In this document: positions 10,126 to 22,043 of the stretch, in pieces
How positions within the stretch are numbered: position 1 is the stretch's first letter
Layout of the letters: each line of letters starts with the position of its first letter
Source of the DNA: Tenrec ecaudatus
Lineage: Eukaryota > Chordata > Mammalia > Afrosoricida > Tenrecidae
Assembly: GCF_050624435.1 (NCBI RefSeq)
Contig: NC_134536.1
Coordinates: forward strand, 8,188,758-8,252,757
Direction of reading: 5' to 3'
DNA: 64,000 nucleotides
Notes under the pieces: model-generated
The model's input: the letters and a program-made list of their open reading frames with translations, nothing else
Told to the model about the DNA's origin: nothing
Databases searched by the model: none
Program-made: the position numbers and the translations under genes

Positions 10126-11739
10126 GAGCCCCGTGTTGTGGTCACTGTGTCAATTCATCTCACTGAGGGCCTTTCTCTTTCTGGCTGCCCCTCTACCCTA
10201 CCAAACATGAAGTGCTTCTCCAGGGACGGCTCTCTCCCGACAACATGTCCAAAGTATGTGAGACAAAGTCTGGCCATCCTTGCCTCTAAGGAGCACTCTG
10301 GTGGTGCTTCTTCCCAGACAGATCTGTTAGGTCTTCTAGTAGTCCATTGTAGGGTCAATATTCGTCACCAGCACTACAATTTAAATACATCAATTCCTTT
10401 TTGGTTTTCCTTTCATTACTCAATCTCCAACCTTCACATGCATACGAGGTTATCGAAAATTCCATGGTTTGCGTCAGGCATATCTTAGTCCTCAATGTAA
10501 TAATATCATTGCTTTCAATGCTTTAAAGAGGTCGTGTGGAGTAGGTTTACCCAATGCACTTTTTGTTTCATCTCTTGACTGCTGCTACCACGAGCGCTGA
10601 TTGTAGATCCAAGCAAGATGAAATTCTTGACTTCAATCTTTTCTCCCTTTATCATGATGTTACCAATTGTTCTGGGCATTTTGGTTTTCTTTATATTGAG
10701 TTGTAATCCATGCTGAAGTCTGTGGTCCTTGATCTTTATCGGCAGGTGTTTCAAGTCCTCCTCACTTCAGCAAACAAGGCCGTGTCATCTGCATATTGCA
10801 GGTTGTTAATAAGCCATCCTCCAATCCTGATGCCACATTCTTCTTTGTACAATCAACCTCTCTGATTATTTGATCAGCATACAGATTAAATAACTATGGT
10901 GAGCGGATACAACCCTGATGCACACCTTTCCTGATTTTAAACCATGCGTTGTTCCCTTGTTCTGTTTGTACAACTGCCTCTTGATCCATGCACAAGTTCT
11001 GAATGAGCATAATGAAGTATTCTGAAATTTCCATTTTCTCAAGGCGATCCAGTTAGTTATTATCCACAAAACCAAAATGCCTTGACACAGTCGGTAAAAC
11101 ACAAGTAAACATCTTTCTGGTATTCTCTGTTTTCAACCAAGATCCATCTGACTTCAGCAGTGATACCCTTGTTCCAAGTTGTTTTCCGCATCGAGCCTGA
11201 ATCTCTGGCAGCTCCCTGTCAAGGTAATGCTGCAACTGCTGTTGGATGATCTTCAGCAAAATGTTACTTGAATATGATAGCAAGGAGATTTTTGGAATGG
11301 GTGCAAATATGGATCTCTTCCAGTCAGCTTGCCAAATGCTATCTTACAAATTTCCAGGTAGAGTTGAGTAAGTGCTCCCAGTGTTTCCTCAGCTTCTTGA
11401 AAGATTTCAATTGGTGTTCCATCAATTCCTGGACCCTGGTTTTTACCTAATGCTTTCAGTGCAGCCTGGACTTCTTCCTTCAGTACGATTGATTTTTCAT
11501 CATATGCTACCTCTCGAAATGGCTAAACGTCGGCTTATTTATGTGTGTGTGTGCGTGTGTGCAGAGACTCTGTGTATTCTTTCCATCTTGTTTTTATGTT
11601 TCCTGCACTGTTCAATCTTTTTCGATTGCTACTCAAGACTTGATTTTGTTCTTGAGTTCTTTTTGTTTAAAATGTGTTGAGCATGGTCCTCCTTTTTGGT
11701 TTTCTAACTCTTAAGGCTTTGCACAGTTCATCATACTAT

Positions 11740-11907
11740 ATATATGTATTTCATTAGTGGCTCATACAACTCTTATCACAATTCATACATACATCAATTG
11801 TGTAAAGCACATTTGTACAGTCATTGCCCTCATCATTCTCAGAACATTTGCTCTCCACCTAAGCCCCTGGCATCAGTTCCTCATTTTCCCCTCCCTCCCC
11901 ACTCCCC
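11740..11907 (-). mobile_element. L1 3' end (168 bp) inserted in the RTE
   Basis: Antisense L1 terminus flanked by a perfect 16-base TSD CAGTTCATCATACTAT at 11724-11739 and 11908-11923. A clean target-primed insertion that postdates the RTE. Confidence 0.95.
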
Positions 11908-13348
11908 CAGTTCATCATACTATTTTACTTGGTCTTCTTGAACTGCCCTTTGAAATTTTCTGTTCAGCTCTGACTTTATACTTTCTTCCGTTTACATTAG
12001 GTACTCTCTAATTAAGCAAAGTCTCACTAGTCTCCTCCTTTGGTCTTTTATTTCTTTCCTGTTTTGTTTTTAATGACTTTTTGCCATTAACAGTTCATCA
12101 GGCCTTCTGTCATTAGTGTTCAGTGGGTGAGTGTTCAAAGCCTGTTCTTGAGATGTTTTTGAAATTCAGGTGAGATAGAATTAAGGCTGTATTTTGGTTT
12201 TCTTGGACTTGTTTGAATTTTCTCCAATTTCAACCTGAACTTACATATGGACAAGTGATGTTCTGTTCCACAGTCAGTACCTGGCCTCATTTTAGCTGTT
12301 AATATTGAGCTTCTTCATTGACTCTTCCCACAGATGTAGTCAATTTGATTTCTCTTTATTCCATCTAGAGGACTTCACATGTAGAGTTGTTGTTTGTATT
12401 GTTGAAAAAAGCAGTTGCTATGAACAAGTTTTTGGTCATGCAAAATTCTATAATGTGATCTCCAGCTTTATTTCTATCACTAGACCCATATTTCCCAACT
12501 ACCCTTCCTTCTTCTTTATGTCTAACTTTTTCATTCCAATCTCCAATTATTATCAATACATCTTGATCTCATATTTGATTAATTTCAGTCTGAAGTTGTT
12601 GGTAGAATTCTGCAATTTCTTCATCTAGCTTTTGGGGTTGGTGCATAAATTTGAGGAACAGTTGTATTAATTGGATTTCCCTCAAGATGGATGGATATTA
12701 TCCTAGCACAGACAGTATTGTACATCAAGATAGATCTTAAATCATCTTGAAGCTGTTATCCCTGGCATAGTAAATCATATGAGTTTCTGATTCAGAATGG
12801 CCAAAACCAGTCCATTTCAGCTCACACGTTTCTAAAATATCGATCTTTATGCATTCCATTTTGTTTTTGATGGCTTCCAATTTTCCTAGATTCATATTTC
12901 ATGCATTCTCTTTCTTCTCATTTTACATCAAGCCTCATCAACAAATTGATCCTCAAGGCTGTACTCTTGCACTCTTTACTCCATCCAGGTCATGATGGTC
13001 GATTCTATTTTGAGACGGCAGTTCTTCCTCAGTCATATTTTGAGTGATTTCTGGCCTGAGGGGCTCACCTTCTGGTCCTGCCTTTGACAATGCTCGTCTT
13101 CTATTCACTAGGTTTTCAGTAACTCTGATGTTTTCATGTTGTTGTAGGGTTTTCAGTGGTTAATTCCTTTGAAATGGACAGCCTATTCTTCCTTGAGGTG
13201 TTAGTCTGAAAGCTCGCCTGCAGCCTATCCACTTTGGGTGACGCTGTGTGTGGGTGTTTGAAATACCACTGACAGAGCTTACAGCATCCCAGCAATTCAC
13301 AAGCTACCGCAGCAAGATAAAGTGACAGATAAGTGATGGCCAGAATAT

Positions 13349-14508
13349 GAGGGGGTATCCAAAAACAGCATTAAAAAAGTCTGTTGGGCAGAGCTTTTGT
13401 AGTACGCATTTTCCCCACCAGACAAGTATTGAGCAATTTTCTTTGAGTTAGTGCACTCAGTGACATCGCCTGGGAAGGTTCTCTCTGGTCACAGTGAATT
13501 TTTTTGTAAAAGCAGTTTAGCTCAAACCTCGTTTTTTTTTTGTGTGGTGGCCAATTTAAGAGAACAGTGTGTAGTTGTGAACTTTTGTTTCCTGCTTGGG
13601 AAAAATGCTACAGAAACTTTTGTGATGTTGAGCACAGCTTACAAGGACAGCTCTATGGGGAAAAACTCAAGTGTATGAGTGGCTTTCTCATTTCAAAAGA
13701 AGGTGAAATGTTGATCTATGACAAACCTCATTCTGGCCGTCTGTCAACTTCCCAAACCGATGAAAATGTTGACAAAATTTGTGCACGTGTGTTCCAAGAC
13801 TGACAACGGACCATTGAAGAGATGGGGAAGCTATCTGGATTTTCTTGGAACTCGGCCCAGCAAATTCTCATGCAAGATGTGGGAATGGGAAGGGTCACTT
13901 CAAAATTTGTGCCTCGGGTGTTTATTGACCAGGAAAATGAGCATAGAGTGGAAGTATGCCGTGCTTTGAAAGAACAGCTCTGAAGCGACCCAGACTTTCC
14001 CCCAAGGTGAGGCGACATGGTGCTATTCTTATGACCCAAAAAAGGCCTGCTTTGTGGCAGACGGGGGACTGGTTTTGCCACCATGACCATGCACCTGCTG
14101 AAGCAACCATCTCAGTGCCCCAGTGTTTGTCTAAGGAAGCATTTCTTTCTTGCCAATCCACCTTACTCACCTGACCTGGCTCGGTGTGACTTCTTTTTGT
14201 TTTCTCGAATGAAGAGGGACATGAAAGGATAAAAAAGAAACCCGAAAATGATTAGGGCAAAGAATGTGCAGATGTGCTTTATACAATTGATGTATGTATA
14301 TGCATGGATTGTGATAAGAGTTGTATGAGCCCCTAATAAAATGTTTTAAAAAAGAGAAAGGATATGATTTGACGATGGAGAAAGGGAGAAGAAAAATATG
14401 AGTGAGGTGCTGTCAGCCACCCAAACAGAGAAGTTTGGAAAATACTGTTTTGGAAAAAATTTAATACATAGCTTTGAAAAAAAAATGTCTGATTTTGGTG
14501 TGTGACTC
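13349..14508 (+). mobile_element. mariner transposon (copy 2), broken transposase
   Basis: Starts near 'gagggggtatccaaaaacag' and ends near 'tgattttggtgtgtgactcc', imperfect inverted ends. The decayed transposase shows FCFLLGKNATETFVML (helix-turn-helix), SGRLSTSQTDENVDKI, the FVPR box, a first catalytic site degraded to EATWCYSYDPK where GDE is normal, HHDHAPAEA (second D kept), and YSPDLARCDFFLF (third D kept). About 60 residues between YDPK and KRPALW are deleted. Mariner transposases cut and paste DNA at TA sites; this one is dead. Confidence 0.9.
14232..14355 (+). mobile_element. Short L1-3'-end element (SINE-like), sense, inside mariner
   Basis: Runs from an A-rich leader 'aaaaagaaaccc' through 'gaaaatgattagggc' to 'gagcccctaataaaatg' plus A tail. 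It is flanked by the 9-base TSD GAAAGGATA (14223-14231 and 14356-14364). It shares its 5' boundary with the copies at 16095 and 53968. Confidence 0.9.
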
Positions 14509-15729
14509 CTTGTACATATATATTTTGTTTTTTTTCTTCTCCTTTCCTCTTTTTGTTTTTTCCTGCCCCATTATCATGTTTATCTATTATTCACCTCTCA
14601 GTAATTTCTCTCAGATACACTTCTGTTGATTAAGTATCACCAGAAAAGCTACATCCTCCTACTCCTCCTCAATTTTAGAATCAATACTATTCCCCTGTTC
14701 CTGCCATTATTGGCTCAATGCTCTCCTCCCCGCTCCCATGTCCCCCAAGAACTGTCGGTCCAGTTGCTTTTTCTGTATGATTGCCTATCCTGCCTGTCTT
14801 GTATGATAAACACACACACATGAGAAAATAAAAACATACAAATAGTCACAAGTCTATCAGGGATCCTGACACAAATCAGATGCATATCTCTCTGTTAAAT
14901 AGAGAGAATAGAGAGAAGGACATGTTATAATCTATCAGTCCAGTCCCCTTTTCTCTCAGGGTTCCATATTCCGGGTCCCATTTACCTAACAACACATACA
15001 CGCTTGTGTGTTCAAAAGGTGTGCATCCTAAAAGTCCCCATTGCCGTTCCTGCAGTCAAGGATGGAGTGGTCTAGTGCCCACCCTCCCCCAATACATCTT
15101 TAGACGTTCAGCTTGGCTCCCTTGTGAGTAACCCCCAACCAGTTCAGATGGGGTGCCAAGTGCTGCCCTCTGAGTCAAAACTCTAAAATCGGGGTTCCTT
15201 GGGGACTTCGTGGCTTCACTCCCATCACTGGTCTGTTGCACTTCCCCCTTGGTTTGTCCCCATGTGCCCGGGTCAGATGAGCAGCTCTCCCTGATCTGTA
15301 TCTTCAGGGCTGTCCCCTGTAGCGCTCTCATCTAGGGGGAGAGCATCACGTCTGGAGCTGAGGCCAACCCTGCAGTCATCTCTGGGAACGAGCTGCTCCA
15401 AGCAGGAACATGGCCTTCACAGATTGGGTGGGTTAGTACTCTGACCCCACATTGCCATCAGTTTTCTTCCCCCAGCCCTCTGTGGGCCTTAAAGTCATAT
15501 CAGAGGGTGGAGGAAGATGCCTTTCAGCACAGGTGCTATCTGCATCTGTTTTTGATGAAGTTTGTGAATCATTGTTCTGGCTCATGTCAGTGTTTCTGGT
15601 CTTCAACCCGGGAATTGTGTGTTGTGTGCATTTTTACCTTATGCCCCTTCTGCAGTTTGAACTTACCTCAGTGGACTCATGTTATACTAGACCTTTTGTG
15701 CTTGGCTAAATCCACTCAGGATAAAATTC

Positions 15730-17640
15730 TCCAACTCTTACCACGAGATGAGGGGTTTCATCTTTTCATCACTATTTTTTAGGAATACATAATATTTCAC
15801 TGTGTGGATATACTAGTTTTTTTAATCCATTCGTCTACTGATGGAAGTTTAGACTGTTTCCAATTTTTTGCGATTGTGAACTGTGCAGTGACAAACATTG
15901 CAAACCAGATGTTGGGTCGTGGTCTGTTTCTTAGTTCTTCTGGGTATATACCCATGAGGAAAATTGCTGTGTCGTAAGGTTTTAGGCATCACTAAATCTC
16001 TTTCTACAGTGACTGTAGTTATCTGAAAGACCACCAGCAGTGAATGAGAACTCTTATCTCACCACACCTCCTCCAACATTTGTTTCTTTCTGTTTTAAAA
16101 AAAATTATTTATTTATTTTTTAACATTTTATTAGGGGCTCATACAACTCTTATCACAATCCATACATATACATACATCAATTGTATAAAGCACATCCGTA
16201 CATTCTTTGCCCTAATCATTTTCTTTCTTTTTTTTTTAATTTTTAAAAATTGTTCTATCTTTGTGGGTGTTAGGTGTTGTTTTGATTTGCATTTATTGGA
16301 TGGCTAATGATTCGGAACATTTTCTCATATGGTTATTGGCCATTCGGGTTTCCTCCTTTGTGAATCTTCTTTTCAGGTCTTTTGCCCACCTCCTCAGTGG
16401 GCTGTGTTTTTTTTCCTTGTAATCTTGTAGGGTTCATAGATATTTAGTAATAAGACCTTCATCTGCTATGTCATTACTAAATATCTTTTCCCAGTCTGTG
16501 GACTCTCTTATTACTCTCTTAATGAAGTCTTTTGCTATATACAAGTGTTTTATCTTTAGAATGTTCCACTCATCTATTTTATCTTCCTCTGGGTGTGTAC
16601 ACTTTCTTATTTCTGATAGCCCACACATTCCCTGTTCTAAGGTTCTTAGCTTTGTCCCATTTTTCTCATCAATTATCCTGTTAGTTTTGGGTTTTACCTT
16701 GAGGTCTATGATCCACCTTGAATTTGTCCTTATGCATGGAATGAGGTAAGGGTCTTGCTTCATTCTTCTGCAGATTGGTATAGTTTTTTCAGCACCATTT
16801 GTTAAAAACAGCATCTGCTTCCCATTGGAGATTTTTTGGGCCCTTATCAAAGATCAGTTTCTGTATTCTGTTGGTTTTATTTCTGCATTTTCTGCTCTTA
16901 TCCATTGGTCTGAATATCTATCATTATACCAGAACCATGTTGTTTTGACAACCGTGGCTGTATAATAAGCTTTAAAGTTAGGTCATACAGGTCTGCTCAT
17001 TTTCTTCTTCTTCTTGAAGAGTTCTTTGCCAATTCTGGGCTTCTTGCTTTTCCATATGTAGTTGGTAGTCAGTTTTTCCATTTCTTTGAAAAACTGATAC
17101 TAGTATTTGTATTGGAATTGCATTGAACCTATGTAGTGCCTTAGGGAGGATTGGCATCTTTACAATATTGTCTCCCAATCCACAAGCATGGGATGTTTTT
17201 CCATTTATGAAGGTACTCCCCCTTTTTTGGGTAAGAATGTTCTGTAGTTTTTCTCATACACATCTTTTTTTTTTTGGTTAGGTTCATCCCAAGAGATCTC
17301 AATATATTCTTGGTTATTGTGAAGTGTTCTACTTTCTCAATCTCTTTTCCTGTTATCACATCAGTTGTATATAGCAATCTAATTGACTTATGCTTCTTAT
17401 TCTTGTATCTGCCACACTACAATATTCCTCTATTACTTTCAACACTCCTATTGTGGAGCATTTAGGGTTCTCAACACATAAAATCATATTATCAGCAAAT
17501 AATTAAAATTGCACTTTTTCTGTCCCCAGACGTATACCTTTGATACTGTTCTGTTGCCTTATATTTATAGGTAGGACCCTCAGGATGATGCTTACCAGGG
17601 GCATCCTTATCTGATCACCTTTTTCAGTGGGAATATTTTC
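15730..17640 (-). pseudogene. L1 ORF2 remnant (RT to C-terminus)
   Basis: L1 ORF2 encodes endonuclease plus reverse transcriptase. Recognisable minus-strand segments are LFADNMILCVENPKCS (the catalytic FADD box mutated to FADN, 17488-17499), LGMNLTKK, HKWKNIPCLWIGR, KMPILPKALHRFNAIPIQI, SRWIIDLKVKPKTNRI, and TDWEKIFSNDIADEGLITKY. Order and spacing match the family. Multiple stops and frameshifts, plus the lost aspartate, make it non-functional. Confidence 0.9.
16095..16240 (-). mobile_element. Short L1-3'-end element (SINE-like), antisense, nested in L1
   Basis: The core 16122-16223 reads 'acattttattaggggctcatac...gccctaatcattttc' and sits inside older L1 ORF2 sequence. 'tttctttctgtttt' before it and 'tttctttctttttt' after it are a possible TSD. 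Same inner boundary as the copies at 14232 and 53968. Confidence 0.85.
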
Positions 17641-17950
17641 ATCTTTTCTCCATTGATTTTAATGCTGACCATTGATGTACAGAGTTATTACATACATCTG
17701 TGGATTTTTTGCTGTCATCTCACACCTTTTGTGATAGATCTTTTCCTACTTCCCTGCTTAGCAGTGTGTTGTGTGTGTGTGTGGGAGGATTCATTCTTGC
17801 TTTCTTTACACCACTGGGTAAAAGACGTCTTGGGCATTTTTTTCAGTGCGTTGACTTCTGGATAGTGTTACACTATGTGGTAGTCTCATGCTTGTGCTCT
17901 GTGGATGTTGGTCTTCTGTCCAGTGAGTTGGAAAGTAATTTTTGTAGTGC

Positions 17951-18019
17951 TTCCTTCCTTCCTTCCTTCCTTCCTTCCTTCCTTCCTTCCTTCCTTCCTT
18001 CCTTCCTTCCTTCCTTCCT
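17951..18019. repeat. (TTCC)n microsatellite
   Basis: About 69 bases of TTCC tetramers, located at the 3' side of the L1 ORF1 remnant. Confidence 0.97.
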
Positions 18020-18029
18020 CGTATTCTCT

Positions 18030-18800
18030 AAATTTTTCTTCATTTTGGAACACTCTTATCTCACTGTCTATTTTGATGGAGAATTGGACGGGGTGAGGAT
18101 TCTTGGGTTACAGTTAGTCTCCTTAGTTTGCAGAAGATGGTATTCTACTCTCTTCTTTTCTTCATGGTTTCTGCTGGTAAATCTGAGCACAGTTTTAGCT
18201 GATTACCCTTATACATGACTGCATTTTTCCCTCTGGCCACTCTTATGATTTTCTCCTTTTCCTCAAAGTGTAGATAATTTGACAACTATATGCCTAGGTG
18301 TGTTTTTCTTGGGGTTTAGCCTAATTAGTGTCTTATCTGTTCCCTGATGATTGTCTGATTCTCCTTCATTAAATTGGGGAAATTTTCTTTCAGGAATCCC
18401 TCGCTATTTTGGCTGTTGATTTCTTCATTATGTCATGTTCTGGTATCCCAACTATTTGAATATTGTTTCTCTTCATAGCATTTCTCATTGTTTTCAGGTT
18501 TTCTTCAGCTTGTCTAATTATCTTGCTTGATTGTCTTTCACATTTGTTGAATTCTGCTTGGGTATCTTTGAGGTCACTGATACGATTCTCTGCTTCTTCC
18601 AGCCTGTGAGTGAGGTCTTTTACTGTTTTCTGTGTTTCTACTGCATCATCCCTTAATTCATATATTTCCTTTCAGTATGTGGACTCTATCCTTTATTATT
18701 TCACCATTTTTCTGTATTGATTCCCTCATATCCTGTATAACTCTAAACAGTATTCTGTATATTTTTTTCTGTGGTGGTTCAGTCTGTTTCTTCTATGTAC
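18030..18800 (-). pseudogene. L1 ORF1 remnant
   Basis: ORF1p is the L1 RNA-binding chaperone. The minus strand shows a coiled-coil end LTHRLEEAENRISDLKD, then MKRNNIQIVGIPE (18440-18476, RRM region), and a C-terminal domain trace YKGNQLKLCSDLPAETMKKR near 18080-18200. The frame is broken by stops. Only the L1 order with the ORF2 pieces to its left supports one element. Confidence 0.8.
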
Positions 18801-18960
18801 ATGCTAGGTTCAGGTCCTCCTCAGACATTGCATTTTGTTTCTCTTGCTTTCTTGTAGTGGCTGCTGATGTGGGTTGTTGTCTGAGTGGCATTTTGGTGGA
18901 GCTCAGTGCCATTTTCCTGGGAGTCCAGGAACCCTGTGTTTTTAGAGGCTAGTTGGAATG

Positions 18961-19369
18961 ATTCTGAGGACTATCTGGAGCCAGCTGTGTTGCAGGTTTG
19001 ATCTGTGTCTCTCTCTCACCGGGGTTGATTCTCTCCCTCGACAGCCAGAGTTATCTACTTGGATGGCAATGTGGGTGGCTCACTCAGGCAGGGAGGGAGG
19101 AGTGATTGAGGGCAACAAGGATGGTACTGGGCAGCCTGATGGCATGAAGCACTGAGTGTGGCACTGGGCAGGCAGATTATTCTTAGGTGTACTGGTGTTC
19201 AGGTTCTTTAAGCACCTGGTTGTATTTCCTGCTTTGTTATGCTAAAGCTTTGCTAATTAACCAGGTGTTTGGTGTCTGAGATTCACAGTTATGGAAAGAA
19301 CACAGCCTTGGAATGGCTGAATTTTAAAAGCTTTTTATAAAGGCTTTCAGGTTTTCTTTTCTTTCTTTT
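18961..19369. other. Probable L1 upstream region; no gene
   Basis: G-rich sequence just upstream (minus strand) of the ORF1 remnant, where an L1 5'UTR would lie. I cannot confirm this without a family consensus. Confidence 0.35.
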
Positions 19370-19800
19370 TAACATTAGGGTGAAGGTTTATTAGGGCTTT
19401 GGAGCTATGGCTGAAAAAAAGGGAGACTGCCCTGGGCACATGTGAGGCAGGAGACAGTGACCGTGTAGCCTGATGGTTGTGGAGAGGGGTAACAAGGTCT
19501 GAGTGAAGGGAGTTTCCAGACTATAGGAACAAAGGGTGTGCAGGCCCACCAATATCACCTTGAGGGTACAGCTGTTGCACATCTTCCAGGCTCCCAAACC
19601 CACAGATTCATACCAACTTTGAAATTTTATCAGAGAAGGGTGGCGTTTTTTACAAGACCCATAACCATTCACAGCTGATGCCAGGCTCAGGTGGAAGCTG
19701 TGGCCAGAGGGTATCACTATCATTTAGAGCTTCAGGTAGGGTCTCCATGTGAAGGCCCTTTCCAGACCCCAGCTCTCAGCCAAGCCACCCAACATGTCAC
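19370..19800 (-). other. A-tailed minus-strand segment of unknown source
   Basis: On the minus strand it ends '...ccaaagccctaataaacc', with polyadenylation signal AATAAA near 19390, followed about 15-20 bases later by an A-rich stretch ('aaaaagaaagaaaag', 19355-19372). That is the layout of a retrocopied transcript end. A 110-codon frame (19391-19723) has no recognisable domain. Could be a retropseudogene 3' end, an ERV fragment or part of the L1 leader. Confidence 0.4.
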
Positions 19801-21479
19801 CTCTAATTGTCCAGGGCTGTCTGTGAGCTAGTCTGAGAGTCTCGCTGAGAATCCATTTCGAGTCTGTGCATTTGGGGCCTGTGCATTTTGTGTGACCTTT
19901 GACATCTCTGTGACTGAGGACTCCATGTGAGTGGGAGAGGCTTCATCTGAGCGCCCCCACCCCAAGTCTGTTTATGTATGGGACTGGTCCTTGATTTTAT
20001 GGTGGATCTGGGGGTATGGGTCACATTTGGAATGCATGCACCTCCACGTGAATCCATTCACTTTTGATCTACCTCAAGTCCCCAGGTGGGTCTAGGTGTA
20101 GGGACTGTGCTGCACTGTCCCCCAGGAATGGGGGATTAGGTTGGCTGAGTGGGTTTGAGGTTCAGTGTGTCTGCGTTCTCCACCTCACCTGCTCTGAACT
20201 TATTCCCTACCAGTGCACTCCCAGCTCACTCCCATGCAGAATTGGTAGGCTGCACTCTGGGGATCTGTGATCTGCCTTGGGTAAATAGCCCAGGGTCTTG
20301 TAATAGGCAGATGCTGCTGCTCTCTGTAGTAAATTTGTATCTAATTATCTTTCATTACACCATGCTGGCAGGCCAAGCATGGAGCTGGGGAGAAAGGGAA
20401 AAGGGTGGCCAATGCGGTCCCTCTGATCCTGGGTGGGGGTTGGGGTGTGGAGAGGTAGGAGGTGCAAAGCCTGTGAAGGCACTAGCAGAGAGGACAGTGT
20501 CGAAGTGAGCTCTCCTGTGTGTTTTTCAGAGGTTCTCCCTGTGCCTGGGATTATGATCTACACTTAGATAGCAGTCTGTTTCAGAAAATTATAGCATACC
20601 GATGTGTGTCAGATCTTGAGTCAGTAAGGGGAAGCAGATGCCATCCTACCGGTCCTGGCAAGGGATGTGGAAGGTCCTTGGGCAGGCATGGTGGACTTAG
20701 AGCATTGCAGTGAACTCTCAAATCTTTCCATGGGCGAAAGTCATAAGGGAGGTCTGAACCACAAACCCTAGAACCCTGGGATTCTATTTCTAGCACCCGC
20801 TTTCCCCTTTTTGGTTACCTTGCCTTTTAATTTTCTGATTGAAAAATGGGAACACCAGGTGGGTGATTCTACCTGGACACTATCTTCCCAGAACCTCGAA
20901 TTTAACCTTCTTGAATGTGAACTGATGCTGTGCACTTCACCATCGCAGCAAGGAAGGGAGGAGCATGGGCAGGGCGGTCTGATGGGGCTACAATGAGGCT
21001 GGGTGCTGAAGGGCAAGGTAATTTGGAGGGAGCAGGGGAGGCTAGGAGGACTGTCAGGGAGCCTGGGCAGAATGGGGTGTGGTACAGAGCACCCACAGTC
21101 TCACCACCATGCCTTTGATGATGGCGGGAGCAACTGTCTCGGCTGGGATGCCAGCGGTGTCTGAGCTGAATCTTCATTCTTGATGGTAGTGAGAATCCCC
21201 CTGCTTCTGAGATGGCTTGTTTAAGACCCAGCAGGATGGCTAATCTGAAGGCTGTGCTCATTAGGTTTCCAGGTTTTCACAATCACCACTAACTGGATTA
21301 AAAACCATTCATAATTGAATCATATAATCCTACCAGTATCTTCCCCCACCTTTTCTTACTCAGACCCATCAGGAAAAAGTTGTTTGGTAGCTTTGTGAAG
21401 ATTCCTGACCTCCTTTCCTCCTATTGGTCAGCCAACTCACACCACTCTTCCCAGGCAAGTGCTCTGACCCTTTTTGTCT
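19801..21479. other. Unassigned GC-richer DNA, no gene recognised
   Basis: Moderately GC-rich, several short open frames in all directions without domains or splice logic that I can defend. Possibly more of an L1 5' region or unique sequence. Confidence 0.45.
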
Positions 21480-21886
21480 TTTTTAACTTTTGCAAAATTA
21501 GGTTGGGTCTTACATATCAGACCGTCATTTTTGCATTTAACAACTTAAACGTGGGTCTAGTTTCTTCTGCAAATGGAAACATAATTTTGCCAGCACCATT
21601 TGTTGAAGAGTCTATCTCTTCCCCAGTTACTGTATTTCAGTCCTTGTCAAAAATCAGTTGTCTGTAAGTGGATAGATTTATTTCAGGGTTCTTCATTTTC
21701 TTCCATTAGGCTGTGTATCTATCATTGTACCAGTACCAGCCTATTTCTGACTACTATGACTATATAGCAGGTTTTGAGGCTAGAAAGTGAGAGGCCTCCT
21801 ACTTTATTCTTTTTAAGCAGTGCTTTGCTTATCCTGGGTTTCTTTTTTTCTGGAGAAAATTGGTGATTAGTTGTTCCATCACTTTA

Positions 21887-22043
21887 TTTTATTATTATTA
21901 TTTAAAATCATTTTATTGGGGCTTGTACAACTCTTATCACAATCCATACATTGATTGAATCAGGCATGTTTGTACATATGTTACCTACATTCTTTTCTAG
22001 ACATTTACTTTCTATTGAGCCGTTGGTACCAGCTCTTTTCCTC
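21887..22043 (-). mobile_element. L1 3' end inserted in older L1
   Basis: Antisense L1 terminus ('aaatcattttattggggcttgtac'). Perfect 11-base TSD CCATCACTTTA at 21876-21886 and 22044-22054. Confidence 0.93.

Larger units (their letters stand above)
9878..13345 (-). mobile_element. RTE/BovB-type LINE, near full length, ORF decayed
   Basis: About 3.15 kb after removing two inserts, close to the ~3.2 kb expected of an RTE. Reading the minus strand from about 13345: 5' region with 'ccagcagggtc'-type text, an APE-like endonuclease with GDWNEKV (12527-12544) and downstream NKAGDHIIEFC, then reverse transcriptase with ELPEIQA (near 11200), an intact YADD catalytic box (10784-10795), LLGSTISARGS, and the C-terminal CSLEARMARLCLTYFGHVV with EPSLEK (around 10220-10310). 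Stops and frameshifts break the frame. RTE proteins nick DNA and reverse-transcribe in place; this copy cannot act but may have supplied parts to the SINE-like derivatives nearby. Confidence 0.9.
14510..18960 (-). mobile_element. Long decayed L1 LINE, antisense
   Basis: In minus-strand order from right to left: ORF1 traces (18030-18800), then ORF2 from mid reverse transcriptase to its C-terminus (17640-15730), then a 3'UTR (about 15720-14510) with 'gaactgtcggtccagttgc' type text also seen in other copies. The endonuclease and first half of the RT are missing between about 17640 and 18030. One of the few L1s here that is more than a 3' stub. Confidence 0.85.

Noticed and set aside
17700-18218. 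A 172-codon frame with repeated Leu-Pro-Ser-Phe units
   Set aside because: The repeat is the (TTCC)n microsatellite and the rest is antisense L1 ORF1.
20902-21261. A possible exon in GC-richer DNA
   Set aside because: A 119-codon minus frame lacks a domain, and overlapping frames on the other strand are equally long; no convincing splice sites or conservation can be judged.
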